In this document: one piece after another, positions 35,446 to 43,940 of the stretch | How positions within the stretch are numbered: position 1 is the stretch's first letter | How the letters are laid out: each line of letters begins with the position of its first letter | Source of the DNA: Chloroflexota bacterium | GTDB lineage: Bacteria; Chloroflexota; Limnocylindria; Limnocylindrales; CSP1-4 | Direction of reading: 5' to 3' | DNA: 64,000 bases | Assembly: GCA_021783095.1 (NCBI GenBank) | Contig: JAJXUG010000007.1 | Coordinates: forward strand, 34,355 to 98,354 | Made by a program: the position numbers and the translations under genes | Notes under the pieces: model-generated | Database searches by the model: none | Seen by the model: the letters and a program-made list of their open reading frames with translations, nothing else | Told to the model about the DNA's origin: nothing

Positions 35446-37133
35446 GCGCGCCCGCGGCACTCGGCGCCTCGCTCCTGCGGGAGGCGCGGCTCCGCATCCG
35501 CTCCGCCGACCACCTCCGCAAGTGGATCCTCCTGGGGGCCCTCATCGGCCTGATCAGCGGCCTCGGCGCGGTCGCCTTCCTCACGGCCCTCGAGTTCGCC
35601 TCGCACCTGTTCCTCGGCGTGCTGGCCGGCTTCACCCCCGCCACGCCGGCGGGCGAGGGCGCGGCGCCCATCACGGACGCCGCGAGGCCCTGGGTGATCC
35701 CGCTGGTGGTTGCCCTGGGCGGGCTGCTGTCGGGCATCATCGTCTTCCGCCTCGCCCCGGAGGCCGAGGGCCACGGCACCGACGCTGCGATCGCGGCGTT
35801 CCACCACGGCGCCCGACGGGTTCGCGCTCGGATCCCGCTTATCAAGCTCGTCAGCTCCGCCATCACGATCGGCTCGGGCGGCTCCGGCGGCCGCGAGGGG
35901 CCAACCGCGCAGATCGGCGCCGGCTTCGGCAGCTTCCTCGCGCGCCTGCTCGACCTCGACGCCCGCGACGCGCGGATCGCCGTGGCCACCGGCATGGGCG
36001 CCGGGATCGGCGCCATCTTCCGCGCCCCGCTGGGAGGGGCTGTGCTGGCGGCCGAGATCCCGTACCGCGACGACCTCGAGGCCGACGCGCTGATCCCGGG
36101 CTTCGTGGCCTCGATCGTGGCCTTCTCCGTCCTGGGCTCCTTCATCAGCTTCGCGCCCATCTTCGGCAGCATCTCGTCGGCGGGCTTCACCGACCCGCGC
36201 CAGCTGGCCTACTACGCACTCATCGGGCTCCTCGCCGGCCTCGCCGGGCGGCTGTACATCGCATCCTTCTACGGCGCCAGGCGCTGGTTCTCGACCTGGC
36301 GGCTGCCGCGCATGTTCCGGCCTGCGATCGCGGGGTTCGCCGTCGGCCTGCTGGGCTTGGCACTGCCGGGCGTGCTCGGCACGGGCTACGGCTGGGTGCA
36401 GGCGGGGCTCGATCGCCAGACGCTGCTCGGGCTGCCGCTCTGGGTGGTGCTCGCACTGCCGTTCGCCAAGATCCTCGCGACGTCGCTCTCGATCGGGTCC
36501 GGCGGCTCGGGTGGCATCTTCGGGCCGGGCATGGTGATCGGGGGGCTCCTGGGCGCCGGTGTCTGGCGGCTGCTCGAGGGGAGCGCGCCCGCGGTCCCCG
36601 CCGACCCGTCCGGCTTCGTGATCGTGGCCATGATGGCCCTGTTCGGGAGCATCGCCCATGCGCCCCTGGCCGTGATGCTGATGGTCGCCGAGATGACGGG
36701 CAACCTCTCGATGCTGGCGCCGGCGATGCTCGCGATCGGGATCGCGATGCTGGTGGTGGGGCCGAAGTCGATCTACCAGTCGCAGCTGCAGGACCGCTCC
36801 GAGTCGCCCGCGCACCAGTTCCGGTTCGCGATGCCGCTGCTGGCCTCGATCCCAGCGGGGGACGCCGCGCGCTCGGCGCGGCTCGTGCTGCGCCCGGACG
36901 AGCTGGCCACCGAGGCGGCCGAGCGGCTCCGGGCCGCGCTGTTGCCGGGCGCGCCGGTCGTGGACCGCGCGGGCCAGCTGCGCGGGACGCTGGAGCTGGC
37001 GCGGATCGAGGCGCTGCCGCCGGGATCGTCGGGGGCCAAGGTGGGCGACCTGGCCGATTCGACGACGGCCGTGTCGGTGGACGATTCGCTTGACGACGTG
37101 CTGGCGGCGCTGGCCGACGGCCACCGGAGCTGA
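35442..37133 (+). CDS. ClC-type chloride channel/antiporter with first part of CBS region
   Basis: Membrane chloride channel or Cl/H exchanger (563 residues to the stop). Selectivity motifs: GHGTDAAIAAFHHG, GSGGSGGREGPTAQIG (gating Glu in GREGP) and GSGGSGGIFGPGMVIGG. About a dozen or more membrane helices, then a cytoplasmic region with an incomplete CBS pair (about 450-563). It stops at TGA 37131-37133 in the middle of a CBS domain. The same frame continues immediately with the rest of that CBS domain and an RCK_C domain (see next entry). GTG start at 35442 overlaps marR. Confidence 0.9.
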   Translation: MSAPAALGASLLREARLRIRSADHLRKWILLGALIGLISGLGAVAFLTALEFASHLFLGVLAGFTPATPAGEGAAPITDAARPWVIPLVVALGGLLSGIIVFRLAPEAEGHGTDAAIAAFHHGARRVRARIPLIKLVSSAITIGSGGSGGREGPTAQIGAGFGSFLARLLDLDARDARIAVATGMGAGIGAIFRAPLGGAVLAAEIPYRDDLEADALIPGFVASIVAFSVLGSFISFAPIFGSISSAGFTDPRQLAYYALIGLLAGLAGRLYIASFYGARRWFSTWRLPRMFRPAIAGFAVGLLGLALPGVLGTGYGWVQAGLDRQTLLGLPLWVVLALPFAKILATSLSIGSGGSGGIFGPGMVIGGLLGAGVWRLLEGSAPAVPADPSGFVIVAMMALFGSIAHAPLAVMLMVAEMTGNLSMLAPAMLAIGIAMLVVGPKSIYQSQLQDRSESPAHQFRFAMPLLASIPAGDAARSARLVLRPDELATEAAERLRAALLPGAPVVDRAGQLRGTLELARIEALPPGSSGAKVGDLADSTTAVSVDDSLDDVLAALADGHRS

Positions 37134-37499
37134 GTGCCGGTGGGGTCGCCCGCCGGGCTGGCCGGCATCCTCTCCACCGGCGACGTCATGACGGCGTACC
37201 GACGGGCGCTGGCGGCAAACGTGCGGCGGGTGCGCGCGGTGGCGTCCAGCGGGGCCCTGGTGGAGGCCGATTTGCCAGTGGGCTCGCCGCTCGACGGCGT
37301 GACCGTCGCCGCCGCGGGCTGGCCCCGAGACACGGTCCTGGTCTCGATCAACCGCGACGGCAGGACCATCGTGCCTCGGGGCGATGCGGTGCTGCGCGCG
37401 GGCGACCGGCTCACGGTGTTCAGCACCGACGCCGGGCGGGCGCCGCTCGAGGGGCTGCTCGGGGCGCCCCCGATCCCGCCGCTGGTGACCGAGGCGTAG
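37134..37499 (+). pseudogene. Severed C-terminal part of the ClC protein (CBS end plus RCK_C)
   Basis: Same frame as the ClC gene, directly after its TGA. GILSTGDVMTAYRRALAANVRR completes a CBS domain (residues about 10-32). Residues about 38-115 form a TrkA-C/RCK_C ligand domain (DGVTVAAAGWPRDTVLVSI, then GDAVLRAGDRLTVFST). In related ClC-CBS proteins a Trp is common at the broken position before VPV, so TGG to TGA is a likely single-base change. A GTG at 37134 could start it separately, but there is no Shine-Dalgarno or -10. Nonsense mutation, readthrough and sequencing error all remain possible. Confidence 0.65.
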
Positions 37500-37529
37500 C
37501 GTCGTGGCGGTTCCCGCGTCGATTTCGCA

Positions 37530-37535
37530 TACCCT
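37530..37535 (+). promoter_or_regulatory. -10 box upstream of the HIT gene (TACCCT)
   Basis: TACCCT ends 8 nt before the ATG at 37544 of the mini-ORF, not before the HIT start itself. Confidence 0.4.
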
Positions 37536-37543
37536 CTGCCACC

Positions 37544-37579
37544 ATGGACGACGCGCAGCGTGGAGTTGGCCCGGAATGA
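37544..37579 (+). CDS. Putative 11-residue leader peptide
   Basis: ATG at 37544 opens MDDAQRGVGPE and ends at TGA 37577-37579, which overlaps the HIT ATG (37576-37578) as ATGA. It lies at leaderless distance from TACCCT, while the HIT start has no Shine-Dalgarno. It probably couples translation to the HIT gene. Too short to prove coding. Confidence 0.4.
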   Translation: MDDAQRGVGPE

Positions 37580-37920
37580 CAACTGACTGCCTGTTCTGCC
37601 GGATGGCGTCGGGCGAGATCCCCGTGGCGAAGGTGCACGAGGACGACCTGGTGTTCGCCATCCGCGACATCAACCCCCAGGCGCCCACCCACGTGCTCGT
37701 GCTGCCCGTGGCGCACATCGGGTCCGCGGCGGAGCTGACCGAGGCTGATGCGCCCTTGCTGGGCCGGCTGTTCTCGGTGGCCGCGAAGATCGCGCAGCAG
37801 GACGGGCTCGAGGGCGGGTGGCGCCTCGTGAGCAACGTGGGCCCGGACGGCGGGCAGACCGTGCCGCACCTGCACATGCACCTCCTCGGCGGGCGGTCGA
37901 TGCACTGGCCTCCGGGATGA
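37576..37920 (+). CDS. HIT-family nucleotide hydrolase/transferase
   Basis: A 114-residue protein of the HINT/HIT family, acting on nucleoside phosphoramidates or similar. CLFCRMASGEIPVAKV with a CxxC pair is N-terminal. The HIT triad is VPHLHMHLLGGR (about residue 96), preceded by NVGPDGGQT. Length and motifs are normal for HINT. It overlaps the next gene by 4 nt (ATGA) and is preceded by the small leader ORF. Confidence 0.93.
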   Translation: MTTDCLFCRMASGEIPVAKVHEDDLVFAIRDINPQAPTHVLVLPVAHIGSAAELTEADAPLLGRLFSVAAKIAQQDGLEGGWRLVSNVGPDGGQTVPHLHMHLLGGRSMHWPPG

Positions 37921-38549
37921 CCGACGCCTCCCCGTCGACTCCGTCGGCCTCGTCGTCCTCGTCGTCTTCGTACGCACCGTCCTCCCCGTCGTCGAGCCGT
38001 CGCCCCGGGCCGCCGGTCTGGTTCGCGCTGCTGGGCGGCCTTGGCATCCTTGCTGCGGTCGTCGTCATCCTGCTCGAGGTGCTCGGCGTCGGGGTCAACG
38101 TCCTGGTGCCGGGGGTGAACACGTCGCCTGCGCCGGCGGGCTCGGCGGCGGCGCTGACCTACGACCGCGTCGCGCTCGCGCTCCAGGCCGCATCGTTCCA
38201 GGTGCAGGACCCGAACACGCCGTTCCGCACTGGCGAGACGCCGACGCTCCTGGGCACGCCGCGACGCCTGATCCAGGCAGTCATCCCGTCGGACCCGCAG
38301 CACGGCATCGTCGTGATCTACCAGTTCGCCGACGCCAACTCGGCCGACGCGGCGGGCCGCGACTTCTGGGCGTTCCTCCACTCGGGGACCGGTGCCATCG
38401 CCTACCCGGCCGACGCCCAGTTCGTGCTCCGCCGCATGGGGACGACGCTGATCTTCTTCCCCTGGTCGCCCACGGTCTCGCCCGATCCCGAGATCGCGCG
38501 CCTGGCGTCCGTGCTCGATGGGCTTGGCAGCCCGCTCACCGGTCAGTAG
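37917..38549 (+). CDS. Single-pass membrane/secreted protein, unknown
   Basis: A 210-residue protein. The N-terminal 35 residues are almost all Ser, Pro and Thr, then one transmembrane helix (about 40-62, WFALLGGLGILAAVVVILLE), a Pro/Ala linker and an extracellular domain of about 140 residues with a hydrophobic beta pattern (LIQAVIPSDPQHGIVVIYQF). No family recognised. ATG 37917 overlaps the HIT stop, so the two are cotranscribed. Confidence 0.75.
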   Translation: MTDASPSTPSASSSSSSSYAPSSPSSSRRPGPPVWFALLGGLGILAAVVVILLEVLGVGVNVLVPGVNTSPAPAGSAAALTYDRVALALQAASFQVQDPNTPFRTGETPTLLGTPRRLIQAVIPSDPQHGIVVIYQFADANSADAAGRDFWAFLHSGTGAIAYPADAQFVLRRMGTTLIFFPWSPTVSPDPEIARLASVLDGLGSPLTGQ

Positions 38550-38552
38550 GCG

Positions 38553-38682
38553 TTCGTTGCCCCACAGGGTACGAATGGACGGCTGATGCGCCCGCGGGAG
38601 CCCGAGAGCCGCCACTTCGTGCCCTGCCAGGGAACGAACTGACGGGTCCGCGGCCGTCGTGCGTACCTGCCAGGTCACGGCC
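38553..38682. repeat. Three related 22-23-bp palindromes between convergent genes
   Basis: Copies at 38553-38575, 38616-38638 and about 38660-38681. Arms are TTCGTtGCCC/GGGtACGAA and TTCGTGCCC/GGGaACGAA; the third (GCGTACC/AGGTCACG) is diverged. They may act as terminators or REP-like units. Confidence 0.55.
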
Positions 38683-38713
38683 TCGGGGGACCGAGCCGCG
38701 ACGACACGATCTC

Positions 38714-40384
38714 TCAGCCGCCGTCCCTCTGCGCCACCCGCAGCGCCGGATCGACGGCCGCCCAGGCTCGGACCCGGTCGCGGCGCACCTTGAAGGTGTG
38801 GGTGCGCGGGAAGTCGGCCTCGGGCCACAGGCGCCAGCCGGCGATCCGCTGGTTCGGCCCGAGCGTCGCGTTCGCCGCCTTCACGGCGGCTTCGATGGCG
38901 GCACGGATCTCGTCGGGGGCGTGGCCGTTGATGGCGGGTGTCGCTCCCGGGTCCCCGGGCAGACCGTGGGTCGCGGGCGCCAGGACCACCGCCTCGATGC
39001 GCCCGGGCCGCGTCTCGATCGCAACGGAATCGCGGATGCCGACGATGCGCAGCGCGTTCTCGACGTCCTCGGGGAAGACGTTGAACCCGTTGGGCAGCAC
39101 GATGATGTCCTTCGTGCGCCCGTGGAGGTGGAGGCGCTTGCGCTCGTCGAGCGCGCCCAGATCGCCGGATCGGTACCAGCCGTCTGGGGTGAAGGCCTCC
39201 GCGGTGGCAGCCGGGTCGTGCCAGTAGCCCTTGAACAGGGTCGGCCCGGCGAACTGGATCTCGCCGTCGTCGGCGATCCGCATCCTGACCGGATCGGGCG
39301 GCCAGCCGACGCAGCCCAGGGGGTGGTCGTTCATCGTGGTGCAGGAGCCGGCAGCGGTCTCGGTCGCGCCGTAGCCCTGGAGGACGATGACCCCGAGGTC
39401 CTCCCACGCCTGCTGGAGCGCGGGCGGGAGGAAGGCGCCCGCGGTCGCGAACAGCCGAAGCCCGCCGCCGAGCTGGGCGTGGACGCTCCGGAACAGCAGG
39501 CGCCGCATCGGCATCGGCAGGTGGCGGGCGATCGACCGAAGCCGATTGAACGACGTCGTCTTGCCCTGCTTCTCGACCTCGCGCTCGACGGCGCTCCAGA
39601 ACACGTCGAGCACCTGGGGCACAAGGAGCATCGTGGTAACACGATGCTCTGCTAGCGCGCTGAAGATGACGCGCGGGTTCCGGCTGCGGACGTACAGGAT
39701 GTCGGCGCCCACCTCGAGCGCGTAGAACAGGCAGACCGCCTGCTCGAGCAGGTGCGAGAGGGGGAGCAGGGAGACCAGCCGGTGCTCCATCGGGTTGATG
39801 ATCCGGTGGAACGACCCCACGCCCGCGAGCACGTTGTCGTGCGCGAGCATCACGCCCTTGGGGTTGCCGGTCGTGCCCGAGGTGAAGATCAGCTCGAACA
39901 GCTCGCCGTCGGCGGGTCGGGGCCAGGCCGCCAGCTGCGCCTCCCAGTCGGGCGGGAAGGTGCCGTCCGGGTCGGCGGACAGATCCTCGACCAGGGTCGT
40001 CGGGAAGTGCTCCAGCCCAACCTCGGCGGGAACCGGGGCGTCGCGCCCCGTGCCGAGGATGAGCCGCCGGGCGCCCGAGCGCTCGACGATCCGCGCGATC
40101 GTGTCGGGCGCCATCCGCGCGTCGAGCGGCACGTAGACCAGCCGCGCGTACATCGCGCCGAAGTAGGCGGCCGGCAGGGCGGGCGTCGACGGCGACCACG
40201 TCAGGATGCGGTCGCCCGGCTTCAGCCCCAGCGCGCGCAGCCGCCACGCGGCGATCCGGCTTCGTCGGAGCAGTTCCCGATACGACCAGTGGAACGTCGT
40301 GCCGTCGTCGCGCCGCAGGCCCAGCGCGTTTCGAGGCCCGTTGCGCGCGACGGTCCTCTCGAGCAGGTCGAGCAGGGTGCCCAT
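38714..40384 (-). CDS. AMP-forming acyl-CoA ligase (long-chain type)
   Basis: A 556-residue adenylate-forming enzyme that activates a carboxylic, probably fatty, acid. FTSGTTGNPKGVMLAHDNV is the ATP P-loop (about residue 168). GYGATETAAGS (about 342), GWYRSGDLGALDE (about 424) and the Lys-containing GRTKDIIVLPNGFNVFPEDVE follow. A long linker (HRVTTMLLVPQVLDVFW to the GGG motif) resembles long-chain FadD-type ligases. Start ATG 40384 with TAGGAT 6 nt upstream. It is convergent with the secreted-protein gene. Confidence 0.92.
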   Translation of the reverse strand: MGTLLDLLERTVARNGPRNALGLRRDDGTTFHWSYRELLRRSRIAAWRLRALGLKPGDRILTWSPSTPALPAAYFGAMYARLVYVPLDARMAPDTIARIVERSGARRLILGTGRDAPVPAEVGLEHFPTTLVEDLSADPDGTFPPDWEAQLAAWPRPADGELFELIFTSGTTGNPKGVMLAHDNVLAGVGSFHRIINPMEHRLVSLLPLSHLLEQAVCLFYALEVGADILYVRSRNPRVIFSALAEHRVTTMLLVPQVLDVFWSAVEREVEKQGKTTSFNRLRSIARHLPMPMRRLLFRSVHAQLGGGLRLFATAGAFLPPALQQAWEDLGVIVLQGYGATETAAGSCTTMNDHPLGCVGWPPDPVRMRIADDGEIQFAGPTLFKGYWHDPAATAEAFTPDGWYRSGDLGALDERKRLHLHGRTKDIIVLPNGFNVFPEDVENALRIVGIRDSVAIETRPGRIEAVVLAPATHGLPGDPGATPAINGHAPDEIRAAIEAAVKAANATLGPNQRIAGWRLWPEADFPRTHTFKVRRDRVRAWAAVDPALRVAQRDGG

Positions 40385-40390
40385 CGGTTG

Positions 40391-40396
40391 ATCCTA
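40391..40396 (-). promoter_or_regulatory. -10 box of the acyl-CoA ligase gene (TAGGAT)
   Basis: TAGGAT ends 6 nt before the ATG. No clear -35. Confidence 0.45.
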
Positions 40397-40478
40397 GCCG
40401 TGGAGGTCCACCGCTGTCGTGCGGCGTCACGAGTGGTGACGCGCCAGGCCGCCCGCCGTGTCGGGCCCCGTGCCGACG

Positions 40479-42665
40479 CTACTTGATGCTGATCACCAGC
40501 GGCACGTGCTTGTCCGCGAGGATCGTCACGTGCCCGCTCGCCATGACCTTCTGGTTCTCGTCGAGCAGGTTCACCGTCCAACCGCCCACCGTCGCGGGTA
40601 CCGCCGACTTGCCGCCCGCCTCCACCCCGTAGCCGATGTCGCCGCCGCCCCAGATGCCCGGAGCGTCAGGGTGCATGTCGATGCTCCAGCCGCCCGGTGG
40701 CCCAGCCACTCTAGCCGCGACCTGGACCGAAACGTCGACCCAGCCCTTCGGCATCAGCTGGACGCCAGTCCCGTCCGACTCGATTCGCAGCTCGTCCGCA
40801 GGCACGCCGAACCGGGCGAGGATCGCCGTGGGCACCTCGGGGTTCGACGTTGAGATCTCCATGCCAACGCAGTTGTGCTCCACGTCCACACCGACTCCCA
40901 TGAGCTTCGCGTTGATGGCGGTCAACCAGTCGGGCTGGCCCGGTCCAGTGTCGGCGTTGATCCGGTCCTGGAGCGCATTGAGCTCGGCCTCGCTGTACTT
41001 CACCTGCCTCACTACGAGTTGCGGCGCCGGCTTGCCAACTCGGTCGAGGATGGCCTGTCGATGCAGCTCGAGGTTGCCCGTGAAGAGCGCGACGACATTG
41101 TTTCCAGCCTGGTCGATGAAGCCGCCGCCGAACTCGTCAGCGACTGTGGACCCATACGCCTGCATGTCCGACGCGAGCGACTCGATGTCTACGGCGGATG
41201 GTGCTGCGGATATCGCTGCCGGAGATGATGTGGAAGCTGAGGGCGACGATCGCGGGGCGAACCGGGGATCCTCAACCGGCAGCGTGTGCCACGTCGTCCC
41301 GCCGTCGTTCGTGATGAGGACGAAGCGAGTTGCGGCGCCGCTATTGGTGCCCATCGCCATCGCATGGAGCCGGTCGAGCCATGTCGACCAGTAGATCCCG
41401 TTGGGCATGGTGCCCGACTCCACCCAGCTCCGCCCGCCATCGCGGCTTTCGAGGATCGGCATGCCGGGCGACTGCTGACCGGTGGTTCGCGTGCCCGCGA
41501 CCAGCCACGAGTCCGGCTCGAAGACGGCCCGAGCGGCCGCGGTGGCGATGCCCGGAGCTGTGGCTGAGTACGCCACGGTCCATGTCCGGCCACCGTCGTG
41601 AGTCTCAACGACCGTCGGATGCGTCGCTGACAGCAGGACCTCGCCACTCGGAATGGGCAGCAGGACGAGCTGCGGTGTGCCATCGCGGCTGAGGGCGAAG
41701 AGCAGGAAGCCGGTGGTGGGGGACGCGAGACCACTCGGCAGCACGCCCTTGGTCCAGGACCGACCACCGTCGAGGGTCAGGGAGACGTCGAACGTGGCAT
41801 CGAGCCCGCCGAGCGCGACCCCGATCGCCGGGGACGCCCAGAACTCCGCGCTCGAGCACGGAGCACTAGCAAGCTCCTGCCAAGTCACCCCGGCGTCAGC
41901 GGTCGTCCAACCAGCGCACGCCGCCTGTGTGAACTGGGTGGTGCCCGAGGACTCGTCACGGGCCGTGTCCACAGCCAGTACCACGCCGTGGCTGGCGTCG
42001 CTGAAATGAAGGCTCGCGCGATGCTCGTGGCCAGACGCCGACGGGAGGCTGCCGACGCTGGTCCCGACCCAGGTTCGCCCGCCGTCGCGCGTCTGGTAGA
42101 CCTCCACCGGCACCGAAGTGGCATTGGGCGGCGTGGTGATCGGCGTGTGCACGGCCCACCCGTTCGAGGCGTCGCGGAAGCCAAGGTCCCGCAGACCGTC
42201 GACCGGCGGCAGCCATCGCGGCTCGGACCAGGTCATTCCGCCGTCCTCGGTCATGTAGAGATGGTTCGCCTCGTCTTCGACCCAGGCGACATCTGCGCTC
42301 ACCCAGGCGCCATCGATCAGGGGCAGCGGGTCGGAGGCCCCGGATGGCAGCGAGGGGAACGGCGTGCCGGCGACCGTCGCAGTCCCGCGCAGGCCGATGC
42401 CCGTCGCGAGCACTCCGGCCACGAGCACCATCGCAGCTGCCATCGCCAGCCCGACGCGCAGCCGGGACGTGATGCCCATCCGGCGGTCGAGGGACGGGGC
42501 CTGCTCGAGCAGCCGACGGCGCGGGCGCGGGGCGTCGATCGCATCGACGGCGATCGTGTCAACGGCCAAGTGGAGCCGATCCGGTGTTGACGGCGGCACC
42601 AGTTGGGCGTGGAGGCGGTCGCGAAGCGCCCGCTCCCGCGGGGTCATCGGCTCGTTCGTCGTCAT
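40479..42665 (-). CDS. Membrane protein with seven Asp-boxes, likely anti-sigma factor/sensor
   Basis: A 728-residue protein. Residues 1-65 are cytoplasmic, 70-92 form one transmembrane helix, and the rest is extracytoplasmic. Seven Asp-box motifs (TEDGGMTW, TRDGGRTW, TADAGVTW, TLDGGRSW, THDGGRTW, SRDGGRSW, TNDGGTTW) mark a sialidase-like beta-propeller (about 105-455). A separate C-terminal domain follows (about 480-728). The gene overlaps the ECF sigma gene upstream (ATGA), and single-pass topology fits an anti-sigma factor. No zinc-binding HxxxCxxC ZAS motif is seen in the N-terminus. Function as anti-sigma is inference from context. Confidence 0.8.
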   Translation of the reverse strand: MTTNEPMTPRERALRDRLHAQLVPPSTPDRLHLAVDTIAVDAIDAPRPRRRLLEQAPSLDRRMGITSRLRVGLAMAAAMVLVAGVLATGIGLRGTATVAGTPFPSLPSGASDPLPLIDGAWVSADVAWVEDEANHLYMTEDGGMTWSEPRWLPPVDGLRDLGFRDASNGWAVHTPITTPPNATSVPVEVYQTRDGGRTWVGTSVGSLPSASGHEHRASLHFSDASHGVVLAVDTARDESSGTTQFTQAACAGWTTADAGVTWQELASAPCSSAEFWASPAIGVALGGLDATFDVSLTLDGGRSWTKGVLPSGLASPTTGFLLFALSRDGTPQLVLLPIPSGEVLLSATHPTVVETHDGGRTWTVAYSATAPGIATAAARAVFEPDSWLVAGTRTTGQQSPGMPILESRDGGRSWVESGTMPNGIYWSTWLDRLHAMAMGTNSGAATRFVLITNDGGTTWHTLPVEDPRFAPRSSPSASTSSPAAISAAPSAVDIESLASDMQAYGSTVADEFGGGFIDQAGNNVVALFTGNLELHRQAILDRVGKPAPQLVVRQVKYSEAELNALQDRINADTGPGQPDWLTAINAKLMGVGVDVEHNCVGMEISTSNPEVPTAILARFGVPADELRIESDGTGVQLMPKGWVDVSVQVAARVAGPPGGWSIDMHPDAPGIWGGGDIGYGVEAGGKSAVPATVGGWTVNLLDENQKVMASGHVTILADKHVPLVISIK

Positions 42666-43213
42666 CGGACGTCCTCCAGCGATGGAGCGAGCGCGCGCAG
42701 CGCGTAGTGGAGGCGGGACTTCACGGTGCCGGGCGGGATGCCGACGCGGTCCGCGATCTCGTCGACGGTCAGGTCGGCCCAGTAGCGCAGGACGACGACG
42801 ATGCGGTGGTCGGGGTCGAGGCCGGTGAGGGCGTAGCCGACGGCGCCGCGCAGGCCGATGTCAGGGCCGGGGGTGTCGGGCCGCTCGCCGGCATCGGGCT
42901 CGATCACGACCGCGAGTTCGCGAACCCGGCTGCGCGCCCGCGCCCGCAGTCGCTCGCGGCAGACGTTGACGAGGATCCTGGCGAACCAGGCGTCGAAGTG
43001 GTCAGGGTCGCGGAGGGACGATCGCTTGCGCCAGGCGAGCGAGAAGGCGTCCTGGACCGCGTCCTCGGCATCGGCGGTCGAGCCCAGGATGGCCCACGCC
43101 AGGCGAAACGCGGCATCCACGTGGCGCCGGGTCAGCGCGGCGAACGCCTCGTCGGCCGTCAGCCCGCGTTCCGTTCCAGCCGGCTCCCCCAGGGCCACTG
43201 CCGTCCCCCTCAT
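42662..43213 (-). CDS. ECF-type RNA polymerase sigma factor
   Basis: A 183-residue sigma-70-family protein with region 2 (LTRRHVDAAFRLAWAILGSTADAEDAVQDAFSLAWRK across about residues 27-65; DAEDAVQDAF is the ECF core) and region 4 (LRYWADLTVDEIADRVGIPPGTVKSRLHYALRAL, about 138-172). Spacing is typical. The ATG at 43213 is chosen with GGGAG upstream; a longer form starts at 43240. The overlapping downstream gene encodes the membrane propeller protein, so they form a sigma/anti-sigma pair by context. Confidence 0.93.
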   Translation of the reverse strand: MRGTAVALGEPAGTERGLTADEAFAALTRRHVDAAFRLAWAILGSTADAEDAVQDAFSLAWRKRSSLRDPDHFDAWFARILVNVCRERLRARARSRVRELAVVIEPDAGERPDTPGPDIGLRGAVGYALTGLDPDHRIVVVLRYWADLTVDEIADRVGIPPGTVKSRLHYALRALAPSLEDVR

Positions 43214-43632
43214 GCTCGCGCTCCCGTACAGCCACACCATGCCCTATCTGATGGCGTGCGGGGACCGATTCGTTCACATCGTCCCGCGAACCGTCTGGGT
43301 CGCCCCGACCCAGACGCCGCCTCGACGTGAGTCGCGCCCGACTCGCCTTGGGCCGCGCGCCGCACGGCCCACGGACAAACGTGCCGGATCCGGCCGCGAG
43401 ACACGCACGGACGGCGCCGATTCGAGTCCTCTGTGACTCGCCAGGGAGAGGGAGCCAGAACGCGTGCGGATTCGACGCCTCCGCGCCGCCCGCGTACACT
43501 CCGGCGGCCTACCGGCAGGTTTCGTGCGCCCGCGAGAGCGAGTACGAGGAGCCCGTCGGGACGCCCCCGCGCCGTTGGGCATCGCGCACAGGGAGCGAAG
43601 ACGAATCTCCTGCCCGAGGAGGTGAACCAGGT
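43214..43632. other. 419-bp gap between divergent ECF and rpsU genes
   Basis: No gene recognised. It holds an rpsU promoter candidate (43471-43500) and about 125 nt of rpsU leader. The ECF promoter was not identified with confidence. Confidence 0.5.
43471..43500 (+). promoter_or_regulatory. Candidate promoter of rpsU
   Basis: TTCGAC (43471-43476), 18-bp spacer, TACACT (43495-43500). It would leave a leader of about 125 nt before rpsU. Confidence 0.45.
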
Positions 43633-43818
43633 TTGGCCGAAGTCCGAGTGGGCGAGAACGAGACGTTCGAAAGCGCCCTCCGCCGCTTCAACAAGAAGAT
43701 CCAGCAGAGCGGGATCCTCGCCGAGGCGCGTCGTCGCGAGCACTACGAGAAGCCGTCGGTGAAGCGGAAGCGCAAGGAAGCGAAGCGCAAGAAGAACGCG
43801 CGAGCGAGCCAGGGCTGA
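43633..43818 (+). CDS. rpsU: 30S ribosomal protein S21
   Basis: A 61-residue basic protein: [20 protein letters not shown] then [31 protein letters not shown], a full-length S21. It starts at TTG 43633. AGGAGG (43617-43622) lies 10 nt upstream, and the protein begins at the canonical AEVRVGENE. The longer open frame upstream is not S21. It is followed by yqeY after 122 bp, a conserved neighbourhood. Confidence 0.95.
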   Translation: MAEVRVGENETFESALRRFNKKIQQSGILAEARRREHYEKPSVKRKRKEAKRKKNARASQG

Positions 43819-43940
43819 GCCAGACCGGGTTCGCGGCCGGGCGATCGAGGGCCGAAGACGGCGCACCAGCCGATGACGGCACCCGCAACCCGCCGCGGAC
43901 CCGCGGCACCCCCGCCGGGGGTTCACCCAGGAGGGTCCCG

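Noticed and set aside
35442..37499. Genome-wide recoding of TGA as an amino acid
   Set aside because: Many genes here (menF, menD, menH, prmA, pth, sigma) end at TGA with a conserved overlap, so TGA is a working stop.
35268..40430. A frame of over 1,700 codons on the minus strand across the ClC, HIT and ligase region
   Set aside because: It crosses several well-supported genes on the other strand or in other frames, and its composition is low-complexity.
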